The notes: generated from the letters alone by a model not told the origin. A stretch of 64,000 bases of DNA from Cyclobacteriaceae bacterium (GCA_027533395.1 JAPZUF010000010.1:248001-312000), one strand, 5' to 3'; positions 18,562 through 27,686 are shown, numbered from the stretch's first letter. Numbers and translations: made by a program.

Positions 18562-19361
18562 ACTACGACCTTAAAAACCTTCCTGAGCGAACCCGAAAGC
18601 CCAGGCAATACGGTTTTACTATGGCCATGGATAAAGGCCTAAGCATTCGGGAAGCAGAAGATTTTGTTTCAATGTGTGCCGACCATGTTGATATCGTTAA
18701 GTTAGGTTGGGCAACATCGTATGTTACCCCAAATCTAAAAGACAAACTGAAAGTTTATCGTGATGCAGGACTGCCTTGCTACTTCGGGGGCACGCTATTC
18801 GAAGCTTTCATTATCCGTGACCAGTTCGATGACTACCGCAGAGTTCTTGATAAATTCGATATGCAATTTGCTGAAGTATCAGATGGTTCTATCGACTTAG
18901 ACCATGACAAGAAATGCGATTACATCAGCAAACTTACTGAACAAGTAACGGTGCTATCGGAAGTTGGGTCTAAGGATGCAGATAAAATCATACCACCCTA
19001 TCAGTGGATTGAACTCATGCAAAAAGAATTAGACGCAGGCGCATGGAAAGTAATTGGTGAAGCACGCGAAGGTGGCAATGTAGGTTTATTTCGTTCTACC
19101 GGTGAAGTACGCTCAGGCTTGGTGCAAGAAATTCTCACCAAAATTCCTTTCGAAAAAATTATTTGGGAAGCCCCTCAAAAAGCACAACAAGTTTGGTTTA
19201 TCAAATTATTGGGAGCCAATGTTAACTTAGGCAACATTGCACCAAATGAAGTGATTCCTTTGGAAACCATTCGCTTAGGTTTACGTGGCGATACCTTCCT
19301 TCATTTTTTAGGAATAGAAAGAAAAAAATCGAATACAACACCACCTTTCGAGGTCGAATAA
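18558..19361 (+). CDS. comA: Phosphosulfolactate synthase (ComA-like)
   Basis: ComA-family enzymes add sulfite to phosphoenolpyruvate to give (2R)-phospho-3-sulfolactate. The 267-residue TIM-barrel has the family blocks DHVDIVKLGWATSYV at about 36-50, LPCYFGGTLFEAF at about 73-85, AEVSDGSIDL near 110, and IGEAREGGNVGLFRSTGEVR at about 165-184. The family was defined in methanogen coenzyme M synthesis and also occurs in bacteria. In Bacteroidota a link to sulfonate or sulfonolipid metabolism is possible but not shown. The gene overlaps the TPR gene by 4 nt and is 8 bp before the DUF368 gene. ComB and ComC homologues are not in the window. Confidence 0.87.
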   Translation: MNYDLKNLPERTRKPRQYGFTMAMDKGLSIREAEDFVSMCADHVDIVKLGWATSYVTPNLKDKLKVYRDAGLPCYFGGTLFEAFIIRDQFDDYRRVLDKFDMQFAEVSDGSIDLDHDKKCDYISKLTEQVTVLSEVGSKDADKIIPPYQWIELMQKELDAGAWKVIGEAREGGNVGLFRSTGEVRSGLVQEILTKIPFEKIIWEAPQKAQQVWFIKLLGANVNLGNIAPNEVIPLETIRLGLRGDTFLHFLGIERKKSNTTPPFEVE

Positions 19362-19369
19362 ATTAAGTT

Positions 19370-20305
19370 GTGAAAAAATTTTCTGACTACGTTCTTTTAT
19401 ATAGCAAAGGCATTGCAATGGGTGCTGCTGATGTAATACCAGGAGTATCGGGAGGTACTGTGGCATTTATTACTGGCATTTACGATGAATTGTTAGCTTC
19501 TATCAATAAAGTAAACACCGATGCTTTAAAACTTTTATTTCGATTTCGATTAAAAGAATTCTGGGCTGCAATCAATGGTAAATTTTTACTAACCCTTATT
19601 GCAGGGCTTGTTACAAGTTTATTGTCTTTGGCAAAGCTGATGGTCTTTTTGTTGAAGACATATCCTATTCTCATTTGGTCATTCTTTTTTGGATTGATAT
19701 TAATCTCAGCGCCATTAGTATTGCGTGAAATTAAGCACTGGACATGGCAATCATTATTAGGTTTTGCCAGTGGAATTGCGGTAGCCTATTATATCACTGT
19801 AGTTACACCCACTGAAAGTCCAACGCACTTAGCTTTCATTTTTTTTAGTGGAGCTTTAGCCATCTGTGCTATGATTTTACCAGGCATTTCCGGAGCCTTT
19901 ATTTTATTGTTGATTGGAAAATACCAATACATGATAACGGCTCTTATTAATTTTGATATACCTGTTGTGTTGGTTTTTGTGAGTGGATGTTTAGTTGGTA
20001 TTCTCTCATTCTCAAGATTATTGAGTTGGGTGCTTAAACATTATCATGCTGTTACAATAGCAGTGCTGGCTGGCTTCATGGTTGGTTCATTAAATAAAGT
20101 TTGGCCTTGGCGCGAAGTGCTAGAATATGCCACCAACAGCAAAGGCGAACAAATAGCAGTATTCGACAGAAGTATTTTACCTAACCGTTATTTTGAAGTA
20201 ATCGGAAACGATCCGCTTATCCTTCAATCTATTTTAATGATGGCTCTTGGAATTTTCATAGTGGTATTAATCGAAAGAATAGCAACTAGACTTAAAATGA
20301 AGTAA
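19370..20305 (+). CDS. DUF368 / PopT-like polytopic membrane protein
   Basis: This 311-residue protein has about eight hydrophobic segments and belongs to DUF368. Some members have been reported as undecaprenyl-phosphate translocases (PopT), which recycle the lipid carrier across the inner membrane. Two related re-entrant-type motifs are seen, DVIPGVSGGTVAF at about 20-32 and LPGISGAFILLL near 170-181. The start codon is GTG. It sits 8 bp after the ComA-like gene and 1 bp before aroE. Carrier recycling would fit the nearby exopolysaccharide genes, but that is inference. Confidence 0.85.
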   Translation: MKKFSDYVLLYSKGIAMGAADVIPGVSGGTVAFITGIYDELLASINKVNTDALKLLFRFRLKEFWAAINGKFLLTLIAGLVTSLLSLAKLMVFLLKTYPILIWSFFFGLILISAPLVLREIKHWTWQSLLGFASGIAVAYYITVVTPTESPTHLAFIFFSGALAICAMILPGISGAFILLLIGKYQYMITALINFDIPVVLVFVSGCLVGILSFSRLLSWVLKHYHAVTIAVLAGFMVGSLNKVWPWREVLEYATNSKGEQIAVFDRSILPNRYFEVIGNDPLILQSILMMALGIFIVVLIERIATRLKMK

Positions 20306-20306
20306 A

Positions 20307-21050
20307 ATGGAAAAAGTATTTGGATTAATAGGAGCAGCAGTGGGTCACTCTTTCTCAAAAAATTATTTCGATGAGAAATTTTTTAGAGATGGATTAAGAG
20401 ATCACCGCTACGAATTGTTTCAATTGCATCAAATCAGCGAATTAAAAGATTTACTTAACAATACAAAAGGTCTTTGTGGGCTAAACGTAACGTTGCCCTA
20501 TAAGGAACAAGTTATTCAGTTTTTAGATGATATCGACCAAGCTGCTAAAAAAATTGGTGCCGTAAACGTTGTAAAAATCAAAGAAGGTAAATTAACAGGA
20601 TATAATACAGATGCAGCTGCTTTCTTAGAAACACTTGAACGTTGGTTACCTAAAGAAGTAAAATTTAATGCATTGATTTTAGGAACTGGTGGGTCATCTA
20701 AAGCGGTAAAGCAAGCTTTAAAAACACTTAACATTCCTTTTAAACTCGTATCTCGCGAAGAAGGAAAAGCAGACTTTACCTACGAACAAATCAATGCTGA
20801 TAAAAAAATCATTAAGGAATCTAATCTCATCATCAATACTACGCCACAAGGTATGCATCCAAATACCGAAACCATGGCGCCAATTAGTTTAGAAAACATT
20901 GGCAAGGATCATTACGTGTATGATTTGATTTACAATCCTGCACGAACTGTATTTTTACAAAAAGCTGAAATGCACGGAGCCATCATTAAGAATGGTTTGG
21001 AAATGCTGCATGTCCAAGCAGAAAAATCTTGGGAAATTTGGAACAGCTAA
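20307..21050 (+). CDS. aroE: Shikimate dehydrogenase
   Basis: AroE reduces 3-dehydroshikimate to shikimate with NADPH in aromatic amino acid synthesis. The 247-residue length is slightly short but normal for the phylum. The substrate site GHSFSKNYF is at 13-21, the catalytic lysine is in NVTLPYKEQ near 58-66, NTDAAAF follows, and the nucleotide loop is LGTGGSSKAV near 125-134. It is the last gene of the TPR-comA-DUF368-aroE set and is followed by a hairpin terminator. Confidence 0.95.
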   Translation: MEKVFGLIGAAVGHSFSKNYFDEKFFRDGLRDHRYELFQLHQISELKDLLNNTKGLCGLNVTLPYKEQVIQFLDDIDQAAKKIGAVNVVKIKEGKLTGYNTDAAAFLETLERWLPKEVKFNALILGTGGSSKAVKQALKTLNIPFKLVSREEGKADFTYEQINADKKIIKESNLIINTTPQGMHPNTETMAPISLENIGKDHYVYDLIYNPARTVFLQKAEMHGAIIKNGLEMLHVQAEKSWEIWNS

Positions 21051-21055
21051 AAATT

Positions 21056-21085
21056 AACCGGAGCTAAACTCCAGTTTTTCTTTTT
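21056..21085 (+). terminator. Terminator after aroE
   Basis: AACCGGAG and CTCCAGTT pair with one mismatch around the 5-nt loop CTAAA, followed by TTTCTTTTT. The hairpin begins 6 bp past the aroE stop and separates this operon from uvrB. Confidence 0.65.
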
Positions 21086-21133
21086 AGGACGAATCCAACG
21101 CTTTGCGTAAATTTCAATCTAAAATCTTAAGCA

Positions 21134-23158
21134 TTGGAATTTAAGTTAACAAGCGAATACCAACCAACAGGCGATCAACCAAAAGCCATCGATCAGTTAG
21201 TGAATGGTGTGGAGCGTGGCGAGCAAAATCAAACATTATTAGGTGTTACAGGCTCAGGTAAAACTTTTACAATAGCCAATGTGATAGCACGCACACAAAG
21301 ACCAACTTTAATTCTTAGCCACAATAAAACGTTAGCTGCACAATTGTATGGAGAGTTTAAACAATTCTTTCCTGATAATGCAGTAGAATATTTTATTTCT
21401 TATTACGATTACTACCAACCCGAAGCGTTTATTCCTACCTCTGGTTTATACATTGAAAAAGATTTATCGATTAATGAAGAAATTGAAAAGCTGCGATTAA
21501 GTGCAACTTCTTCTTTGTTAACCGGAAGAAGAGATGTGATTGTGGTTGCATCTGTATCTTGCATATATGGCATTGGTAATCCGGATGAATTTGGAAAAAA
21601 TGTTATTCGCTTGCGTGCAGGCGAAACCATTGCCCGAAACAGATTACTTTTTGCTTTAGTAGATATTTTATATAACAGAACTGAAGCTGAATTTAAACGT
21701 GGAACTTTCCGTGTGAAAGGTGACACAGTAGATGTATTTCTTGCTTACGCAGATTATGCTTTACGTTTTTATTTTTGGGGAGATGAAATTGAATCCATCC
21801 AAAGAATAGATCCCATTAGCGGAAAAAAAATTTCAGATGAAAAAGCCGTAACGATTTTTCCTGCTAACCTTTTCGTAACCGGTAAAGAATCTTTGCATCA
21901 GGCCATTAGAGAAATACAAGATGATTTGGTTTTGCAAGTACAAATGTTTGAAGGAGAGAAGAGACATTTAGAAGCCAAACGTTTAAAAGAAAGAACTGAG
22001 TTTGATATTGAAATGATGCGTGAGTTAGGTTATTGCTCGGGCATTGAAAATTACTCACGCTATTTCGATAGACGAAAAGTGGGTCAGCGACCATTTTGCT
22101 TAATCGATTATTTCCCCGAGGATTTTTTAATGGTGATAGATGAAAGCCACGTTACAGTGCCACAAGTGCGAGCTATGTGGGGAGGTGATCGGTCAAGAAA
22201 AGTGAATTTGGTTGACTACGGTTTTAGATTGCCTTCAGCTTTAGATAATCGTCCACTTACCTTTAATGAGTTTGAAGAGTTAATGCGACAAACTATCTAT
22301 GTAAGCGCAACACCAGCAGAGTATGAATTACGCAGGTCGGAAGGCATAGTAGTTGAACAAATTATCAGACCTACAGGATTACTGGATCCTTTGATTGATG
22401 TTCGTCCAAGTAAAAAGCAAATAGATGATTTGTTAGAAGAAATTGATGAGCGTGTAAAAAAACAAGAACGTGTTTTGGTAACCACACTAACCAAAAGAAT
22501 GGCAGAGGAGTTGACCAAATACTTTGATAGAGTTGGAATTAAATGTCGCTATATACACTCTGAAGTTAGCACACTCGATCGTGTTGAAATTTTACGCGAG
22601 TTGCGTTTAGGTGTTTTCGATGTTTTAGTCGGTGTGAATTTATTGCGCGAAGGTTTGGATTTACCTGAAGTGTCACTCGTAGCCATTATGGATGCTGATA
22701 AAGAAGGATTCTTACGCAATCAACGTTCTTTAGTACAAACAATAGGTCGCGCGGCACGTAATGCCAACGGCCGAGTAATTATGTATGCAGACTCTATTAC
22801 GGAGAGTATGCAAACTGCGATTGATGAAACGAATAGAAGAAGAAAAATTCAGCTTGATTACAACGAGGCAAACGGAATTGTACCAAAAACTGTATTGAAA
22901 TCAAAAGATTCAATTTTGGGACAAACAAAAGTGGCGGACTCGAAACGTTCAGCAAAAAATTATTATATCGAAAGCGAAGAACAATCTTTAGCTGCTGATC
23001 CTGTAGCCGCTTACCTCACAAAAGAAGAGTTAACTAAAATGGCAGAGCGCACACGCAAAGCAATGGAAAAAGCAGCGAAAGAATTGGAGTTTATGGAAGC
23101 TGCCAAATTGCGTGATGAATACATGGCCATCTTAAAATTAATCGAAGAGAAGAAGTAA
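21134..23158 (+). CDS. uvrB: Excinuclease ABC subunit B
   Basis: UvrB is the DNA-damage-verifying helicase-like subunit of nucleotide excision repair. All family parts are present in 674 residues: Walker A VTGSGKT near 39-45, the beta-hairpin YYDYYQPEAFIP near 92-103, DESHV near 337, GVNLLREGLDLPEVSLVAI, IGRAARN, and a C-terminal UVR motif (about 630-670). The start is TTG at 21134, which gives the standard MEFKLTSEYQPTGDQP beginning. plsC follows 3 bp later. Confidence 0.97.
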   Translation: MEFKLTSEYQPTGDQPKAIDQLVNGVERGEQNQTLLGVTGSGKTFTIANVIARTQRPTLILSHNKTLAAQLYGEFKQFFPDNAVEYFISYYDYYQPEAFIPTSGLYIEKDLSINEEIEKLRLSATSSLLTGRRDVIVVASVSCIYGIGNPDEFGKNVIRLRAGETIARNRLLFALVDILYNRTEAEFKRGTFRVKGDTVDVFLAYADYALRFYFWGDEIESIQRIDPISGKKISDEKAVTIFPANLFVTGKESLHQAIREIQDDLVLQVQMFEGEKRHLEAKRLKERTEFDIEMMRELGYCSGIENYSRYFDRRKVGQRPFCLIDYFPEDFLMVIDESHVTVPQVRAMWGGDRSRKVNLVDYGFRLPSALDNRPLTFNEFEELMRQTIYVSATPAEYELRRSEGIVVEQIIRPTGLLDPLIDVRPSKKQIDDLLEEIDERVKKQERVLVTTLTKRMAEELTKYFDRVGIKCRYIHSEVSTLDRVEILRELRLGVFDVLVGVNLLREGLDLPEVSLVAIMDADKEGFLRNQRSLVQTIGRAARNANGRVIMYADSITESMQTAIDETNRRRKIQLDYNEANGIVPKTVLKSKDSILGQTKVADSKRSAKNYYIESEEQSLAADPVAAYLTKEELTKMAERTRKAMEKAAKELEFMEAAKLRDEYMAILKLIEEKK

Positions 23159-23161
23159 AAC

Positions 23162-23899
23162 ATGAGATTGCCACAAAACATTTTTAGTTCGATTTTTACA
23201 CTTTGGGTAATGATTGTCTTTATTGGTTTCATGTTACTCTTTCTGCCTTTAATCATTATTCCTTTGTTGGCTGGCAGAAAATTTAGTTTTATTGGCTACG
23301 GTACACTATATGTTTGGGCTTGGATATTCTCATTCTTTACCCGCATTCGGTATGAATTAATCGGAAGAGATAAAATAAAACGCAACTATTCTTACATTTT
23401 TGCTTGTAACCACACTTCGTTTTTAGATGCACCAGGTGTAAGATTAATGATACCGGGAGAATTCAGGCCGATGGCAAAGAAAGAATTAACGCGCATTCCC
23501 ATTTTTGGTTGGATAGTTTCATCTGCTTGTATTATTGTTGACCGTGCGAATGCTGAGAGCAGAAAGAGAAGTTTACAGCAAATCATTCAAATTTTAAAAC
23601 AGAAAATCTCTGCTTTAATTTTTGTTGAAGGTACACAAAACAGAACCAATGAATTATTACAACCTTTTAAAGATGGAGCGTTTAGAATGAGTTTTGAAAC
23701 GAACACACCTATCGTTCCGATGGTGATAATAGGAGCAGCTGATTTAATGAAACCCGGTGAAATTAAAGTGAAAGGTCCCGGAAAAATAAAGGTAATCTTT
23801 GGTGAGCCACTCTATCCCAATAATTTTAATGAAAGCATGGCAGCCTTTAAAGAAAAAACTTTTCAGGTGATGTTAAACTTGATACAGAAGCATAAATGA
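23162..23899 (+). CDS. plsC: 1-acyl-sn-glycerol-3-phosphate acyltransferase family protein
   Basis: This PlsC-family enzyme acylates lysophosphatidic acid in the inner membrane. N-terminal hydrophobic segments lie at about 14-36 and 48-60. The catalytic HX4D is NHTSFLD near 83-89 and the glycerophosphate motif is VEGTQNR near 158-164 (EGT with Q in place of the more common R). The 245-residue length is usual. It is sandwiched between uvrB (3 bp) and fluC (4-nt ATGA overlap). Confidence 0.9.
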   Translation: MRLPQNIFSSIFTLWVMIVFIGFMLLFLPLIIIPLLAGRKFSFIGYGTLYVWAWIFSFFTRIRYELIGRDKIKRNYSYIFACNHTSFLDAPGVRLMIPGEFRPMAKKELTRIPIFGWIVSSACIIVDRANAESRKRSLQQIIQILKQKISALIFVEGTQNRTNELLQPFKDGAFRMSFETNTPIVPMVIIGAADLMKPGEIKVKGPGKIKVIFGEPLYPNNFNESMAAFKEKTFQVMLNLIQKHK

Positions 23900-24267
23900 A
23901 GAATTTTTTATTGGTTTTTATAGGAGGAGGATTAGGCAGTTTATCGCGCTATGCCTTATCTTTTATTTTTCCTGCTGATAAAGGTCAATGGCCGTGGGCA
24001 ACATTTTTAGCCAACACAATAGCCTGTTTAACGCTAGGTTTTATATTAGGTATCATGACAGACAAAATACCTAATCAACAAGTATATCGTTTGTTTTGGA
24101 TAACCGGATTTTGTGGAGGGTTTAGTACTTTCTCAACCTTTAGTGCAGAAAGTTTACAAACATTTCAGCTAGGCAATACTATTTTATCGCTTAGCTATAT
24201 GCTTTTATCTATTGTTACTTGCGTGCTTTCTATTGCCTTAGGACAAGGGTTGGGTAAGTTGATTTAA
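23896..24267 (+). CDS. crcB: Fluoride ion channel Fluc/CrcB
   Basis: This 123-residue, four-helix membrane protein exports fluoride as a dual-topology dimer. The N-terminal GGGLGSLSRY at 10-19 and the phenylalanine/threonine-rich pore motif GFCGGFSTFSTFS near 72-84 are diagnostic. Translation is coupled to plsC by ATGA. The stop overlaps the convergent ChaN-like gene by 4 bp. No fluoride riboswitch is seen upstream; the gene lies inside an operon. Confidence 0.95.
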   Translation: MKNFLLVFIGGGLGSLSRYALSFIFPADKGQWPWATFLANTIACLTLGFILGIMTDKIPNQQVYRLFWITGFCGGFSTFSTFSAESLQTFQLGNTILSLSYMLLSIVTCVLSIALGQGLGKLI

Positions 24268-25124
24268 TACGTTTTCGTCATATCATCAGGTACACAAATA
24301 ACAAAGTCTGCAAGATTTTTATTGACATCCTCTAATTTGCTAATGTCTTTTTGTTCTACTACTTGAATGGTAAATATCTTCAGTTTTTTGTTTGCCTGTA
24401 ATAAGTACCAAACTATTCCTTCTTTATTTTGAGAATGATAAGAGCCATTAAAATGCAAATGTTTGCCCTTCTTATTTTTTAAAATAAAGTAAGCCATGGT
24501 TGCATCTTTTACAGCTTGCGATTTAGCTATGTTTTCACCCGCAGTAGCCGGACCATGTCCGCCCATTTGGCTAATCATATTTTTGTAGCCCGGTAATGTT
24601 AAATCGATGGTTATGGGCAAAGGCGCAATAAATTTTTTTGCTTCAGGTTGTAAGGTTTCAAGTGATTCAATTCCTTTTTTATAGGCCATGTTGGCATAAC
24701 GTCTCGGCACATTGGTAGCTATAACTTTTAATTTATTTTCTTTGGCGAAATCAATAATCGGTTTATAATCGTTTTTATAATTATCCCAAACTTTGGCTTC
24801 ATTCAATAATAGTTTTTCATCAATTAATCCATTGAGGTATTCATCTAAAATTAATTGATTATCTGCTTCAAACATTTCCATGCCTATGCTTAAAGTATTG
24901 TCTTTAGTAAATAAATCTTTGGTTACTTGTAGTTCCAACCAGTGTGCGATGCTATTATCGTGCAATTCGCCAAAAAAGATGATTTCATTTTTCGCGGCTT
25001 CATTTATTAAAGAAGTATAGTCTGATGCTTTGCCATCGCTGGTATAAATCAAGTAAGCAGGTTTGTTTTGAGCCAACGCAAGCGAACTCATGGATAATAG
25101 TATAATCAGAATATTTACTTTCAT
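24264..25124 (-). CDS. ChaN family putative haem-binding protein
   Basis: This 286-residue exported protein has a signal peptide (MKVNILIILLSMSSLALAQ, cleavage after residue 18 or 19). The ChaN/Cofac_haem_bdg signature is seen as FFGELHDNSIAHWLE at about 50-64 and GMEMFEADNQ near 82-91. A histidine-containing GGHGPAT segment follows near 190. Family members bind haem, and some sit with iron uptake genes. There is none of that context here, only the convergent fluoride channel gene. It is probably periplasmic. It begins 50 nt from the next recognisable AT-rich intergenic stretch and looks monocistronic. Confidence 0.85.
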   Translation of the reverse strand: MKVNILIILLSMSSLALAQNKPAYLIYTSDGKASDYTSLINEAAKNEIIFFGELHDNSIAHWLELQVTKDLFTKDNTLSIGMEMFEADNQLILDEYLNGLIDEKLLLNEAKVWDNYKNDYKPIIDFAKENKLKVIATNVPRRYANMAYKKGIESLETLQPEAKKFIAPLPITIDLTLPGYKNMISQMGGHGPATAGENIAKSQAVKDATMAYFILKNKKGKHLHFNGSYHSQNKEGIVWYLLQANKKLKIFTIQVVEQKDISKLEDVNKNLADFVICVPDDMTKTY

Positions 25125-25210
25125 ATGAAAATCTTTTAGTACAAAGTTGAGAGATTTTTTGAGTAAAAAAACAGGAATGATTTAATCTGTTGGATTATTT
25201 CAATTAAAGC

Positions 25211-25247
25211 AAAACAGTCCACGAAAATCATGGACTGTTTTTTTAAA
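25211..25247. terminator. Bidirectional hairpin terminator (shared-sequence family)
   Basis: AAAACAGTCCA and TGGACTGTTTT form an 11-bp perfect stem around CGAAAATCA, with T residues on the right and A residues on the left. It lies between the end of the beta-protein operon (25298) and the start of the ChaN gene (25124), so on the minus strand it ends the sigma-factor operon. The same core, GTCCACGA, occurs in the hairpin at 42312-42343. Confidence 0.8.
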
Positions 25248-25297
25248 GATTTACTCAGAAGCAATTTTTAAGAAAAGCTCATCAACTATTGCTACCA

Positions 25298-26074
25298 TCA
25301 ATTACTCTGTTGCCTTCTTAAGTAAACTTTTCCGTATTGCGATTTAACTTCTGCGGTGTACGCATTTTTGCCAGCATATACTACAGTTGACCAATCTCCA
25401 ATATCATCGCTGATTTGATTATTGATCGGTTTTTCTGTCAGGTTAGTTAGAATGTCGCCAAATTGAGTGTGTGCTTCTAATTTTTTATAGCCTTCCTTAG
25501 GCACAACAATATCTACTCCACTATAGGGTGAATTGGCAAATAAATTGGCTAAGCAGCCGTTGATTTCTATTAAACCATACGTTGCTTCGATTTGCACGTT
25601 TGTATTTTCCGGCACATAGATAATTAGTGTAATATCAATGTCCGGTCCGTAGCTTTTGTATTTTCTTTTCTTTTTAGGTGTGCTCATTTGCTTTAATCCT
25701 TCCTGATTGGTAAAAACAACTTTCTCTTCTTTTACTTCTTTTTCTTCCTCTTCTTCTTTTTCATCATCATAGTCATAATATTTTTCATAGGAAGTAAGCG
25801 AGTGGATATCTTCTATGCTTCCATCGATAGATAAATAATTGCCAGATTTACTTCCCTTCAATTTAAATGCATCATCTTCTGTGTGTCTGTTGATGTTTAC
25901 ATTTCCTTCGATTTTCACTTCTGGTTTATTCCATGTTTTTAAAACGACCAACTCGGGATAATCGAAAGTAATTTCAATTTTGTTTACTCCTTGTGCATCG
26001 AAACTTCGGCTATAATTTTCTTGAGCAAAAGTTGAGCTTGCTGCTAATAAAAGCAGTGATAAAATGTTTTTCAT
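25298..26074 (-). CDS. Exported beta-protein of unknown function (DUF4097-like), paralogue 1
   Basis: This exported protein has about 258 residues. The frame opens at 26110, but ATG at 26074 gives a clean signal peptide, MKNILSLLLLAASSTFAQ. The mature part looks like a series of short beta strands of the DUF4097/adhesin-like kind. It carries an unusual highly acidic run (residues about 100-115, almost all D and E) followed soon by a basic KKKRKYK patch. It ends SQYGKVYLRRQ, nearly matching the DYGKVYLRKK end of the next gene product, so the two are related. It is the last gene of the sigma / anti-sigma operon. The function is not known. Confidence 0.7.
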   Translation of the reverse strand: MKNILSLLLLAASSTFAQENYSRSFDAQGVNKIEITFDYPELVVLKTWNKPEVKIEGNVNINRHTEDDAFKLKGSKSGNYLSIDGSIEDIHSLTSYEKYYDYDDEKEEEEEKEVKEEKVVFTNQEGLKQMSTPKKKRKYKSYGPDIDITLIIYVPENTNVQIEATYGLIEINGCLANLFANSPYSGVDIVVPKEGYKKLEAHTQFGDILTNLTEKPINNQISDDIGDWSTVVYAGKNAYTAEVKSQYGKVYLRRQQSN

Positions 26075-26130
26075 AAGATTAGATTTAAAAAAAGTCTTTG
26101 CGATAGACATAGACTTTTTGATGGATGAAC

Positions 26131-26889
26131 TTATTTTTTGCGTAGGTAAACTTTACCGTAATCGGAGCGAAGATCTAAAGCGAATCCACCACCATTTAAT
26201 TTACCTTCTACTTTATCGCCCCATTGTTGCATGCCATCTTTTATTACAATCTCCCATGGAAACCCAGATGCCATGAATAATTCTCCATAAGAAGTTAACA
26301 TTTTTAAGTTGGCTTTTACCGTTTGCGGCAACGTGATATCGATGTGGCTATAAACGGATACCATCGAGATTGGTCCTTTCACATTGTTGCCAAACACGGC
26401 ATCGATAGAGCCATATAAAGTTTTAGCAGTTAAAGGGCCGGTGATGTTTTCTAAAACGATATTATTGTATTGGCATGAAATTTCAATTTCATTTTCCATG
26501 TTTCTGAAGATTGCATCACCCCCATATTTCGAATCGTGTTTAAAGGAAACAACAATTCCTTTCGGAACTAATATTTTAAGATCAGGGTGGTTTAGTTTTT
26601 TTAACTGATACACCTCAATGATGTTATCTTTCACAGCTACATGAATACCTACACCAGTGTTATCCTCTAAACCAGAACCGTTTACAGAACGCAAACCTGC
26701 TGCGCGTGAATCTGTTTCGCTTTTGCCACTTTTAGAAGTAAAAACAATTTCATTTCCAGCGTAACCTTCTACGGTTACTCGTCCGACATAAAGTTCTAGC
26801 CTTCCTGAACTTTTGGCTACTTTATATTCTTGTGCCTGAAGTGTAGCTGCTACTAACACGAGGGCAATCATCATTAACTTTTTCATCAT
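26131..26889 (-). CDS. Exported beta-protein of unknown function (DUF4097-like), paralogue 2
   Basis: This 252-residue protein has a signal peptide of about 19 residues (MMKKLMMIALVLVAATLQAQ; the second Met may be the start). Predicted beta-rich repeats include SCQYNNIVLENITGPL, AKTLYGSIDAVFG and VSVYSHIDITLP, resembling DUF4097-type right-handed beta structures. It shares its C-terminal YGKVYLR with the downstream gene product. The gene lies 29 bp downstream of the anti-sigma gene and is probably regulated by that sigma factor. Periplasmic or cell-surface location is likely. The role is unknown. Confidence 0.7.
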   Translation of the reverse strand: MMKKLMMIALVLVAATLQAQEYKVAKSSGRLELYVGRVTVEGYAGNEIVFTSKSGKSETDSRAAGLRSVNGSGLEDNTGVGIHVAVKDNIIEVYQLKKLNHPDLKILVPKGIVVSFKHDSKYGGDAIFRNMENEIEISCQYNNIVLENITGPLTAKTLYGSIDAVFGNNVKGPISMVSVYSHIDITLPQTVKANLKMLTSYGELFMASGFPWEIVIKDGMQQWGDKVEGKLNGGGFALDLRSDYGKVYLRKK

Positions 26890-26918
26890 TGTTTACTTTT
26901 GTGTTTATCTATTTTCTT

Positions 26919-27686
26919 TCATGAAAGTCTTAGTAAGGCTGAGTGTGCCGCGTCTCGAACTGCTTTTTCTGTTCCTTCTTTTTGAATCAACTCTTCGAGG
27001 GTTGGCTTAATAGCCTGGTTGTTGTCTTGCGTGAGCAATTTGATTAACGCTACTTGTACAACAGGATCTTGTTGTTTTGCCAAAGAGATTAATAATTGTT
27101 CTTTGATTTCTTTTGTATTGTATTTGGCTAAAGCTTCTAAGGCAGCAAGGCGAACATTGGAGTTTGGATCTTCATTCAACAACCTGAACATACTTTTGAT
27201 GATGTCTTGATCAATAGAAGAATAATCTGCTGCCTGGCTAACACCCACCATGCGCTGGCTGGCACTCAATGGATTTTTCATCATGCTGAGCAAAAGTGAT
27301 TTTGTCTCTTGCATTTCTTTTTGCAAAGCTGCGTATTCTTTTCGCTCTTGTACTAACGTGTTTACCCAAAATCCTGCGGCAACAGATGTTGCAATCACCA
27401 ACAAAGCTGCTGCAACTTTATAAAATACATTCAGATTAAATGATTGTGTTGCTTGAGTTGGCTTTAACTCATTCGCTAATGAAAGTAAAAAGGTTTGACG
27501 AAGACTTTCGCTTGGTTGTAATGTTGCTTCGTTCTCTAACTTTTTCAATAACAATTCTGTTTGTTTAAAAATCATGCGAGCTTCTTCGTCTTCCTGCAAT
27601 AGTTTTTCTACCATTTGCATTTCAGATCCATCGCATGCTTGCAACAAGTAATTGTTAATAAGTATTTCTTTTTCTTCCTTATTCAT
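26919..27686 (-). CDS. Anti-sigma factor-like membrane protein with HEAT repeats
   Basis: This protein has about 255 residues from ATG 27686, chosen because the upstream MKQRR extension overlaps the sigma gene further. It has an N-terminal cytoplasmic helical part with the YLLQACDGSEMQMVEKLL type of anti-sigma segment, a transmembrane helix (about 89-109, FYKVAAALLVIATSV) and a C-terminal region of HEAT-like repeats (about 155-250), including NVRLAALEALAKY and PVVQVALIKLL. Known anti-sigma proteins hold ECF sigma factors at the membrane until a signal arrives; here the HEAT repeats would be the sensor or docking part. It overlaps the sigma gene by 8 nt. No zinc-binding cysteine motif is seen. 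Confidence 0.75.
   Translation of the reverse strand: MNKEEKEILINNYLLQACDGSEMQMVEKLLQEDEEARMIFKQTELLLKKLENEATLQPSESLRQTFLLSLANELKPTQATQSFNLNVFYKVAAALLVIATSVAAGFWVNTLVQERKEYAALQKEMQETKSLLLSMMKNPLSASQRMVGVSQAADYSSIDQDIIKSMFRLLNEDPNSNVRLAALEALAKYNTKEIKEQLLISLAKQQDPVVQVALIKLLTQDNNQAIKPTLEELIQKEGTEKAVRDAAHSALLRLS

Noticed and set aside
23800-23895. Fluoride riboswitch before crcB
   Set aside because: The region is coding sequence of plsC and crcB starts inside an ATGA overlap; there is no room or sign of a riboswitch fold.
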